12,117 bases of DNA from an uncultured Eubacteriales bacterium (GTDB taxonomy: Bacteria > Bacillota_A > Clostridia > Christensenellales > Aristaeellaceae), in contig CACYNZ010000085.1 in assembly GCA_902775835.1 (NCBI GenBank), forward strand, positions 1 through 12,117, read 5' to 3'. Each line of letters opens with the position of its first letter. Position 1 is the first letter of the stretch. Made by a program: the position numbers and the translations under genes. Below the pieces are notes generated by a model. That model saw only the letters and a list, made by a program, of their open reading frames with translations, did no database searches and was not told where the DNA came from. This document shows, piece after piece, positions 6,467 to 12,117 of the stretch.

Positions 6467-7759
6467 TCAGGCTTTTTTTGCAAACCTGGCACGGTTTTCG
6501 GTGTCGGCACGGCCTGGCGCGATTTCGCCGGCTTTCTGAAGCGCCATCTTTGTCAGCAGCGGGCCGACAAGTTCATAGATGAGTACGGAGAACAGGACAA
6601 TGTTGCGGATCAGGCTGGCATCCGTGCTGCCGAGTACCTGGGCTGAAATGACCATGCCCAGCGCCACACCGGCCTGGGGAAAGAGGGTAATGCCGAGATA
6701 CTTGCGTACCAGGCTGTCACAGTGCATGATGTCTGCTCCAACATGAGCACCCGTGTACTTGCCCAGGCAGCGGATAAGGATATAGACCGCGCCGATGAGA
6801 AGGGTTACCGGGGATGCCATGACCGACAGGTCCAGCTGCGCGCCGGAGATGACGAAGAAAACAGCATACAGGGGAACCGTCCAGCGTGCGGAACGCTTCA
6901 TGATATCTTCCGAGAACTCACTCAGGTTGCAGAACATGGTCCCCAGCATCATGCAGACCAGCAGGGAAGAGAAGGAGAGACGCACGCCCCCGCCGAGATC
7001 CCAGCTGAGGCTGGCCAGGGAAATGGTCATGATCACAAAGGAAATGGTGAGTGACAGACGGTTGGAGTTGGAGAAGAACATCTTTTCCAGCCATGTGAGC
7101 AGGAGCCCCATCAAGGATCCGAGCACCAGGGAAGCGGTAATCTCCAGCAGCGGATTGACCAGAACGGAGATGATGTTCAGCGCGCCGCCGTTCATCGCCT
7201 GGGCGATGCCGATGCTGACGGCAAACACCACAAGACCCACCGCGTCATCCAGAGCAACAATGGGAAGCAGCAGGTCCGTCAGGGGGCCCTTGGCCTTGTA
7301 CTGACGCACGACCATCAGCGTGGCAGCAGGCGCTGTGGCGCTGGCAATGGCGCCGAGCGTGATGGCCACAGGCAGCGGAAGCACGTCAGGTCCCAGCACG
7401 AAGTGCAGGATCACAAGCGCAATATCGACAAACAGGGTTGCCATAAGCGCCTGAAGAATGCCGATAAAGGTGGCAGTCTTCCCGGTGTGCTTGAGCTGAC
7501 CGAGCCGGAACTCATTGCCGATATCGAATGCGATGAATCCCAGGGCGACATTGGAGAGAATGGCAATCTTTCCGACTTCCTCCATGGTCTTGAATCCGAG
7601 ACCCGGCAGGTTCAGACGCCCCAGCACAAAGGGGCCGATCAGCACGCCTGCGATGAGGAAGGCGGTGACGTCAGGGAAGCGCAGATGAAGACGCTTGAAG
7701 ACACGGGTCATCATGAGCCCGGCAAACAGGGCAAATGCAGTGGAAAGTAATTCAGGCAT
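6467..7759 (-). CDS. Cation:proton antiporter (CPA family, NapA/Kef-like membrane domain)
   Basis: Exchanges Na+ or K+ for protons across the cytoplasmic membrane, supporting pH and ion balance. The 430 residues are almost wholly hydrophobic, with roughly 12-13 membrane segments. Near the middle, TAPAA (142-146) and the aspartate pair in ALDDAVG (D171, D172) match the unwound-helix and ion-binding DD motif of CPA2 (electrogenic) antiporters. No C-terminal RCK/TrkA-N domain follows, unlike KefB and KefC, so it is a membrane-domain-only version. The frame remains open to an ATG at 7828, but that codon lies between the -35 and -10 of the promoter at 7818-7845 and so cannot be transcribed from it. 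The ATG at 7759 (MPELLSTAF) gives the normal family start. The ribosome binding site is weak (GGAT 7 nt away, AAAGGAC further out). Confidence 0.9.
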   Translation of the reverse strand: MPELLSTAFALFAGLMMTRVFKRLHLRFPDVTAFLIAGVLIGPFVLGRLNLPGLGFKTMEEVGKIAILSNVALGFIAFDIGNEFRLGQLKHTGKTATFIGILQALMATLFVDIALVILHFVLGPDVLPLPVAITLGAIASATAPAATLMVVRQYKAKGPLTDLLLPIVALDDAVGLVVFAVSIGIAQAMNGGALNIISVLVNPLLEITASLVLGSLMGLLLTWLEKMFFSNSNRLSLTISFVIMTISLASLSWDLGGGVRLSFSSLLVCMMLGTMFCNLSEFSEDIMKRSARWTVPLYAVFFVISGAQLDLSVMASPVTLLIGAVYILIRCLGKYTGAHVGADIMHCDSLVRKYLGITLFPQAGVALGMVISAQVLGSTDASLIRNIVLFSVLIYELVGPLLTKMALQKAGEIAPGRADTENRARFAKKA

Positions 7760-7817
7760 GAAATATATCCAAGTCCTTTCTCGGGGAATGTGTCCCCTTT
7801 CGTTGGCACAAGGATAC

Positions 7818-7845
7818 ATTATAGTCATGATAAATCAGTTTTCAA
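7818..7845 (-). promoter_or_regulatory. Sigma-A-type promoter of the antiporter-SDR unit
   Basis: On the minus strand, TTGAAA (complement of 7840-7845) is followed after 16 nt by a perfect TATAAT (complement of 7818-7823). Transcription should begin near 7811, giving a leader of about 50 nt before the ATG at 7759. That leader contains a small GGGGA/TCCCC hairpin with a five-base loop. The promoter position fixes the antiporter start. Confidence 0.8.
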
Positions 7846-7909
7846 GCGCTGTAACACATGATTCCGGAATAATATACACAGGAACTTAGCGGACACGGCG
7901 TCATGCCGT

Positions 7910-8572
7910 TTACACCCAGCAGGAACGGTCTCTGCCGGAGCCGATCTCGAAATGGTATTTGACTATACCGAGATCCACCTGGGAAAACGGACCGCGCATG
8001 GCTGTGATGCGGACCTTGTCGCCTTCCAGGTCAAGACGGAATTTCTGCTGATTCATGGCGGTGGGGGCGAGGAGTGCCGCGTCCACGCCGCGGGCAAACC
8101 ATTCAGGCGCATAGGCCGCATTGGTGACATCAGCCATGGATTTGCTTCTGCGCCCGGTGCCGGGCGTGGCGCCGTAGCCCAGAGCAATGACGCAGACCAG
8201 TTTTTCATCCTTTGCGGGATGCACAGGAAGCCTGCGCTTGGAAAATGTCAGACCGACCCAGCAGGTGTTGAGTCCGAGCATCTGGCATGTCAGTACAAAT
8301 TTCTCGCCCCAGTATCCGGCGCGCTCCTGCAGATCATCCGCCTGACGGCCCATGATCACCAGATAATTGCGGACACCGGAAAACTTGCCGTAATGGGCAA
8401 GTGGGCCGCTGAAGGCGCCGGGCTCATCCGTGACCAGCTCCATATGAAGATTTCCCTCAAGATTGCAGCGGAAAAGACACTCGGTCAGCTGATGCTTGAG
8501 TTCATCTGTCAGCGGGTCCGGCAGGAAAGAGCGCACGGAGTGCCGTGCCTGAATGGCTTCGAGTTCTGTCAT
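7910..8572 (-). CDS. Nitroreductase-family FMN protein (TM1586-like)
   Basis: A flavin enzyme predicted to use NAD(P)H; natural substrates of this group are mostly unknown. The 220 residues open with the FMN-phosphate motif RHSVRSF (10-16). They continue with GKFSGVRNYLV, GYWGEKFVL and GLNTCWVG, and end in DLGIVKYHFEIG, which together are characteristic of the TM1586-like nitroreductase group rather than NfsA/NfsB. The frame is open for 117 codons further upstream, but that part has no family resemblance and crosses the promoter region. The ATG at 8572 has GAGG 9 nt ahead and gives the canonical start MTELEAIQARHSVR. An in-frame ATG at 8593 lacks a ribosome binding site. It is transcribed towards the antiporter unit, which has its own promoter, so the two are probably separate. 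I see no terminator between them beyond a weak ACGGC/GCCGT stem at 7895-7909. Confidence 0.87.
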   Translation of the reverse strand: MTELEAIQARHSVRSFLPDPLTDELKHQLTECLFRCNLEGNLHMELVTDEPGAFSGPLAHYGKFSGVRNYLVIMGRQADDLQERAGYWGEKFVLTCQMLGLNTCWVGLTFSKRRLPVHPAKDEKLVCVIALGYGATPGTGRRSKSMADVTNAAYAPEWFARGVDAALLAPTAMNQQKFRLDLEGDKVRITAMRGPFSQVDLGIVKYHFEIGSGRDRSCWV

Positions 8573-8641
8573 GACATTGATCCTCGCATTCATGGATTGC
8601 AGGTGATGTGCATTGCAGCGGCTGTGCAGGAAAAGATGATG

Positions 8642-8704
8642 CCGCGTGCCCGGTCCGGGACTGTCCGCTGCGCGGTAAAAACAACCCTGCAGCATGAACT
8701 GCGG
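8642..8704 (-). promoter_or_regulatory. Structured leader of the nitroreductase gene (attenuator-like)
   Basis: On the minus strand, CCGCAG (8704-8699) pairs with CTGC-A-GG (8692-8686) around a TTCATG loop, and the T-rich stretch TTGTTTTT (8684-8677) follows. Then comes a GC-rich block (8675-8642) able to form CCGC/GCGG and CCCG/CGGG stems or one outer CCGCG/CGCGG stem. A weak terminator followed by alternative stems could be an attenuator. This is a visual fold only. Confidence 0.3.
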
Positions 8705-8770
8705 CAGACTCTGGACCGGAGCCCCGTCGGTGTGGATGCACCTGCTGTGGAATGGAATGAAACTTTGCAG

Positions 8771-8799
8771 ATTATACAGGAAGTGGGAAAAAGATGCAA
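8771..8799 (-). promoter_or_regulatory. Candidate promoter of the nitroreductase gene
   Basis: On the minus strand, TTGCAT (complement of 8794-8799) precedes a perfect TATAAT (complement of 8771-8776) by 17 nt. The start point would be near 8764, leaving an unusually long leader of about 190 nt before the ATG at 8572. Confidence 0.55.
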
Positions 8800-8831
8800 G
8801 AACAGGCGCGGGAACGCAGCATGCAGCGGGG

Positions 8832-8860
8832 TAGACGAAGCTAGGCCGGATTGATACAAT
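8832..8860 (+). promoter_or_regulatory. Candidate promoter of the YkuD-CapA gene
   Basis: TAGACG (8832-8837, four of six to TTGACA) and TACAAT (8855-8860, five of six to TATAAT) are 17 nt apart. The start would be near 8867, about 44 nt before the TTG start codon. The boxes closely resemble the promoter proposed at 4466-4494. Confidence 0.5.
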
Positions 8861-8870
8861 GCATGCATGC
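8859..8870. repeat. ATGCATGC palindrome across the transcription start of the YkuD-CapA gene
   Basis: GCATGCATGC (8861-8870) and the overlapping ATGCATGCAT (8859-8868) are both perfect 10-bp palindromes. They abut the -10 box and cover the expected start point, a position suited to a repressor. The element is short and may be chance. Confidence 0.4.
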
Positions 8871-8910
8871 GTCTGTATGACAGCCGGTGTGGATGGAGGA
8901 ATGGTGACGC

Positions 8911-11439
8911 TTGAAGAAAGCATTTCAGATTACAGGACTGGTGCTGCTGGTACTGTGTCTTTTTTCCGCGCATGCCCTGGCAGAGCGCCTGGGCGTTCAG
9001 GGGGAGATGCGCAGCTTCAGAACGCTCCGGATCCTTGCAGATATACCTGAGGCGGTGTCGGGAAAACTGGAAATTGTGCAGGGCTCCGCAGTGATCCGGG
9101 ATTTTGAATGGACATCCGGAGAAACTCTGGAATGGGACGGCCTTGCGTATTTCGGGGAACCGCTTGCTTCCGGGGATTACACGCTCCGGGGCACCTTTGC
9201 CGGCCGGGACCGGAGAACCTGGACGGAAGAGACGGCGTTTCACATGAAAAATCCCGGGACAGCGGTACTGTATGCGCTGCCCTGGCCGGAATGCGTGCAT
9301 GCGGATGAGCTGGACACGTTTGTGGTGGAAACGGCAGGCAGCGGGGAGGGCACACTGATCCTGACATGCGAGGACATGCAGGGGCAGGAGCGGTTCCGGG
9401 TCACCCGCAGCCTGACGGAGTCCTTCCAGCCGGGCAGGGTCCGGCCGGGACAGGCGCGGATGGAAAAGCTTGAGCCCGGTGAATACCGCTTCCGGCTCTG
9501 GATGGCCGGGGCGGAGGCCTGGGAAAAGACCTGCACGGTGACCGTGACCGATACCGGGCGGGAGAATCTGGTGCCGGGCGTGACCGGTCCTGTGCTGCCG
9601 GAAACAGGCATGAGTGATGCGGAAATCTGGGCAGTCATGCAGAAGCCCTCCGTGGTGGTGGATATCGGCAACATATCGCATCAGAACATATACAGTGAAA
9701 AACAGGAGAAAAGTCAGGTGCTGGGTACCCTGCACGGGCAGTCCCAGGCCCTGGAAGTCCTGGAAACAGACGATGCCTGGGCGCGGATCCGTGCCTGCCG
9801 TCATGAGGACGGAGCCTGGGTGGAAGGATATGTCCCGCTCAGGCGGCTGAAGGTAGTGAAACCGGCCGGGGAATACGGCCTTTTGGTGGATATGACCAGC
9901 CAGACGCTTGCTGTGTTCCGCTCCGGGGAGCGGCTCTGCACGGTTTCCGTGTCCACCGGGCATGCGATCCCCCAGAAACTGTTCCGGGAGACAGCTCAGG
10001 GTGCTTTTCTTACGGATGAGCATATCGGCGGGTTTGCGGAAAGCTTCTTTCATTATGAATATCCGATCCGCTATGACGGCGGGAATCTGATGCATCAGGT
10101 GGGCTGGAAGAAGAACGGAGGCTTCCGGGATACATCCGAGCAGATGGCACTGCTTGGGACAAAGGCTTCCCATGGCTGCATCCGTCTTCCGCAGGCCAAT
10201 CCCGTGTTCAGCGCCTATCGCGCGTGGACTATGCTGCCGAGGGGCACCCGGGTACTGATCATGGACAACGCCCCCATGCCGGAGACGGAAACAGCGGAAG
10301 AACCGGAAGAACCCGAAGGAACAGAGGTGCCTGATGCCGGACCGGTCTGGTCCTGGGAGGAAGGATCCCTGGAGATACCGGAACTGGAAGACGCGGAGGA
10401 ATGGATTGATTTTGACGGTGCGGATGCACTGGAGGCGATTCCGGGCGACCGTGAGCCGGCTCAGATTGTACTGACCGCAGGCGGGGACGTGGTGCTGGGC
10501 ACCCGGGAAAACTGGTGGCGCAGACAGGACGGCCTGGTCCGTACGCTGGAGCGGGAGGGGCTCGCATACCCGCTGTCCGGGCTGAAGGATATATTCCTTG
10601 AGGATGATGCCACGCTCGTGAACCTGGAATGCGTACTCAAGGCGGACGCGCGCTGGGAGAAAACGGACAAGCTGTACCGCTTCCGCGGCCTGCCCTCCTA
10701 TGCGGAAGCGCTTCCGCTTTCCAGCGTGGAGTACGTGTGCATTGCCAACAACCATTACATTGATTACGGGTATTCAGGCCAGAAGGCCACCCGGGAAGCG
10801 CTTGAAAGCAGACAGGTGGGGTATTTCGGGTACGGATATACATCCGTGCTGGAATGTGCCGGATACCGGATCGGACTGTGCGGCATCCGGGAAACCGTGT
10901 ACCTGTCAAATCCGGAACAGATGGAAAAGGATATCCGTGCGCTGCGGGATGCCGGGGCGGATGTGGTGATCTGCATGTGCCACTGGGGGAAGGAATACTC
11001 GGCGACGCACAATGAAACACAGATCCGGATGGCGCAGAGCGCGGCGGCAGCCGGGGCGGACCTGATTCTCGGCGGACATCCCCATGTGGTGCAGGGGCTG
11101 GACATTGTGGACGGAAGCATTGTGGTCTGGAGTCATGGAAACCTCATGTTCGGGGGCACCATCCAGCTGACCACCTTTGACGGGCTGCTCACCCGCTGGG
11201 TCCTGCATATGACCGACAGTGGATTGGAAAAGGCCGAGCTCGTGCTGATCCCCGTGCTTACGTCCTCTGCCGCGCAAAGTGGGGTCAATGACTATCATCC
11301 TGTGATCGCACAGGGGGAAGACGCCCGGCAAATCCTGGAAAAGGTCCAGGCGGACAGCACATTGAGCATCCGTGAACGGATGGTCTTCCGAAGGGGAGAG
11401 GACGGGTTTTATCCGGAGAACGCCGAGGTGGAAAACTGA
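8911..11439 (+). CDS. Exported SH3 / YkuD L,D-transpeptidase / CapA fusion protein
   Basis: An 842-residue exported protein probably acting on the cell wall. A signal peptide covers about 1-24 (MKKAFQ, hydrophobic core, AHALAE). Residues 25-215 look like beta-sandwich repeats. Residues 248-316 resemble a bacterial SH3 domain. Residues 321-452 are a YkuD L,D-transpeptidase with H395, G416 and the SHGCIR motif with catalytic C423; these enzymes form 3-3 peptidoglycan crosslinks or attach proteins. An acidic Pro/Glu-rich linker covers about 455-515. Residues 518-790 are a CapA (poly-gamma-glutamate capsule, metallophosphatase fold) domain: GGDVVLG with D526, NLE at 571-573, NNH at 613-615, HWGKEY at 691-696, GGHPH at 721-725 and SHGN at 741-744. 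All key residues of both enzymes are present. TTG at 8911 is the start: an in-frame stop at 8905 excludes earlier ones, GGAGGA lies 10 nt upstream, and later starts lose the signal peptide. The gene stands alone, with no capBC nearby. Confidence 0.9.
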   Translation: MKKAFQITGLVLLVLCLFSAHALAERLGVQGEMRSFRTLRILADIPEAVSGKLEIVQGSAVIRDFEWTSGETLEWDGLAYFGEPLASGDYTLRGTFAGRDRRTWTEETAFHMKNPGTAVLYALPWPECVHADELDTFVVETAGSGEGTLILTCEDMQGQERFRVTRSLTESFQPGRVRPGQARMEKLEPGEYRFRLWMAGAEAWEKTCTVTVTDTGRENLVPGVTGPVLPETGMSDAEIWAVMQKPSVVVDIGNISHQNIYSEKQEKSQVLGTLHGQSQALEVLETDDAWARIRACRHEDGAWVEGYVPLRRLKVVKPAGEYGLLVDMTSQTLAVFRSGERLCTVSVSTGHAIPQKLFRETAQGAFLTDEHIGGFAESFFHYEYPIRYDGGNLMHQVGWKKNGGFRDTSEQMALLGTKASHGCIRLPQANPVFSAYRAWTMLPRGTRVLIMDNAPMPETETAEEPEEPEGTEVPDAGPVWSWEEGSLEIPELEDAEEWIDFDGADALEAIPGDREPAQIVLTAGGDVVLGTRENWWRRQDGLVRTLEREGLAYPLSGLKDIFLEDDATLVNLECVLKADARWEKTDKLYRFRGLPSYAEALPLSSVEYVCIANNHYIDYGYSGQKATREALESRQVGYFGYGYTSVLECAGYRIGLCGIRETVYLSNPEQMEKDIRALRDAGADVVICMCHWGKEYSATHNETQIRMAQSAAAAGADLILGGHPHVVQGLDIVDGSIVVWSHGNLMFGGTIQLTTFDGLLTRWVLHMTDSGLEKAELVLIPVLTSSAAQSGVNDYHPVIAQGEDARQILEKVQADSTLSIRERMVFRRGEDGFYPENAEVEN

Positions 11440-11449
11440 GGAGATAAGG

Positions 11450-11481
11450 AAAAGCCGCTTTCCCTTTTGGGAAAAAGCGGC
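11450..11481 (-). terminator. Terminator for the TtcA-like gene, shared hairpin between converging genes
   Basis: GCCGCTTT-CCC (11454-11464) pairs with GGG-AAAAAGCGGC (11469-11481), with two unpaired A's and a TTTT loop. On the minus strand it runs into TTTTCC (11450-11453 and beyond), giving a terminator 17 nt after the TtcA-like stop. On the plus strand no T-run follows, so it would act only weakly on the YkuD-CapA transcript. Confidence 0.7.
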
Positions 11482-11498
11482 ATGAATACGGTCTGTGT

Positions 11499-12117
11499 TC
11501 AGGACTCGCGCTCCAGGAAGGTATGGCGCTTTCCCTGCGTCTTCCATTCCAGAACGGCATCCAGGTCCACATGATGGATGGCGTCAAAGATATTCTGTTC
11601 CACATTGGGATGCGTTTCCCGGAGCTCACGGAGAAGCTGCTTGGTTTCCTTGCGCTTGGAAAGATGCCCCTCACCGCCGTGCAGCTCCGCTTCCTCCGTG
11701 AACCGGCAGGCACACTGGATGAAGGAAAGGCCGTTTTCCCCGGCCCAGTGGATAATTTCTTCTTCACGCAGCATGTACAGCGGACGGATCAGCTGCATGC
11801 CGGGAAAATTCCTGGAGTCGAGGATGGGCGGCATGGCCTGCAGCTGGGCACCGTAGAACATGGCCATGACCGTGGTCTCGATCACGTCATCAAAGTGATG
11901 GCCGAGCGCGATCTTGTTGCAGCCCATTTCCTGGGCCCGCGCGTACAGACAGCCTCTGCGCATCTTGGCGCACAGAAAGCAGGGATTCTTTTCCTGATGG
12001 TTGGCAATGGCGAAGATGTCGCTTTCATAGAGGGTATAGGGGATTTCCAGCAGCTGCGCGTTGCTTTCCACTTTCTGCCGGTTGCGTTCATGATAGCCCG
12101 GGTCCATGATCAGGTAG
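11499..12117 (-). CDS. TtcA-family tRNA 2-thiocytidine biosynthesis protein (5' end missing)
   Basis: PP-loop ATPase family protein that thiolates tRNA, cytidine 32 in the characterised TtcA. The frame is still open at the window edge (YLI precedes the ATG at 12107), so the gene continues to the right. The SGGKDS ATP-binding loop that defines the family lies outside the window. Visible are MDPGYHERNRQK, the CxxC in NPCFLCAKMRRG, CNKIALGHHFDDVIET (the classic LGHxxDD motif) and a third cysteine region, IQCACRF. In E. coli TtcA one CxxC pair plus a later cysteine hold a 4Fe-4S cluster, and the same spacing pattern appears here. NFPGMQLIRPLY and SKRKE are typical of clostridial members. It is a housekeeping-type gene with no functional link to its neighbour. 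Target nucleotide is inferred from the family; a TilS-like role is unlikely because of the cysteines. Confidence 0.88.
   Translation of the reverse strand, partial: YLIMDPGYHERNRQKVESNAQLLEIPYTLYESDIFAIANHQEKNPCFLCAKMRRGCLYARAQEMGCNKIALGHHFDDVIETTVMAMFYGAQLQAMPPILDSRNFPGMQLIRPLYMLREEEIIHWAGENGLSFIQCACRFTEEAELHGGEGHLSKRKETKQLLRELRETHPNVEQNIFDAIHHVDLDAVLEWKTQGKRHTFLERES

Larger units (their letters stand above)
8573..8910. other. 338-bp divergent intergenic region
   Basis: No credible coding sequence lies here. Long frames on both strands cross it, but they have no start with a ribosome binding site and no recognisable family. It holds a minus-strand promoter with a leader of about 190 nt for the nitroreductase gene, and a plus-strand promoter with an overlapping palindrome for the YkuD-CapA gene. 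No tRNA or known riboswitch consensus was recognised; in particular, the FMN element was looked for and not found. Confidence 0.7.

Noticed and set aside
7760..7828. A 23-residue N-terminal extension of the antiporter starting at 7828
   Set aside because: That ATG falls between the -35 and -10 boxes of the gene's own promoter, and the extension is polar and unlike the family; 7759 is the start.
7895..7909. Possible terminator after the nitroreductase gene
   Set aside because: ACGGC/GCCGT gives only a 5-bp stem and no T-run follows on the minus strand.
8573..8764. Possible FMN riboswitch before the flavin enzyme
   Set aside because: None of the conserved RFN-element segments could be found in the leader.
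7952..8854. A 300-codon plus-strand frame opposite the nitroreductase
   Set aside because: It is the mirror of a gene with canonical FMN-binding motifs and has no ribosome binding site or family features.
8573..8923. A 117-residue N-terminal extension of the nitroreductase
   Set aside because: It would overlap the start of the divergent YkuD-CapA gene and both promoters and is compositionally unlike the enzyme; GAGG before 8572 marks the start.
8590..10755. A 721-codon minus-strand frame opposite the YkuD-CapA gene
   Set aside because: The opposite strand has a signal peptide and complete YkuD and CapA motifs; this frame is Arg/Pro/His-rich and matches nothing.
1..12117. CRISPR arrays, insertion sequences, phage genes, tRNA or rRNA genes
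   Set aside because: I saw no regularly spaced repeats, transposase or integrase motifs, flanking inverted repeats, or tRNA/rRNA-like sequences on either strand.

Overview
The window looks like chromosomal DNA from an anaerobic Firmicute, probably an uncultured gut or rumen Clostridia (Christensenellales-like). This placement is inference. It rests on strong AGGAGG-type ribosome binding sites, two TTG starts, a YtcP/LplC-type sugar permease beside a large solute-binding protein, a TM1586-type nitroreductase and a clostridial-type TtcA protein. Nothing resembles a phage, an insertion sequence, a CRISPR array or a structural RNA gene.

Left part (1-5294, + strand): a carbohydrate uptake and breakdown cluster. 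It holds the end of an ABC permease (YtcP/LplC type), an abundant secreted solute-binding protein, a polysaccharide-deacetylase-fold protein without a signal peptide, a seven-bladed-propeller protein resembling oligogalacturonate lyase (PL22), and an L-ribulose-5-phosphate 4-epimerase. The likely flow is import of a pectin-type oligosaccharide, trimming inside the cell by the deacetylase-like and lyase-like enzymes, and entry of a pentose into the pentose phosphate pathway. The cluster carries regulatory structure: a hairpin before the solute-binding gene, a terminator just after it, a 17-bp palindrome ahead of the deacetylase gene, and an internal promoter with an inverted repeat ahead of the epimerase gene. 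It ends in a clear rho-independent terminator.

Middle part (5374-8860, mostly - strand): a two-gene unit, a Kef/NapA-like cation:proton antiporter followed 17 nt later by an extended SDR epimerase/reductase, with its own promoter and terminator. Upstream of it is a separate FMN nitroreductase-family gene with a long, structured leader. The 338-bp gap at 8573-8910 is a divergent promoter region.

Right part (8911-12117): an 842-residue exported protein that joins bacterial SH3, YkuD L,D-transpeptidase and CapA-type metallophosphatase-fold domains in one chain. This is the most unusual protein in the window. It converges on the 3' part of a TtcA-family tRNA thiolation gene that runs off the right edge; a hairpin with a T-run on the minus strand separates the two.

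No wholly new system is proven here. The best candidates for novelty are the YkuD-CapA fusion and the pectin-like operon with its cytoplasmic deacetylase/lyase pair.
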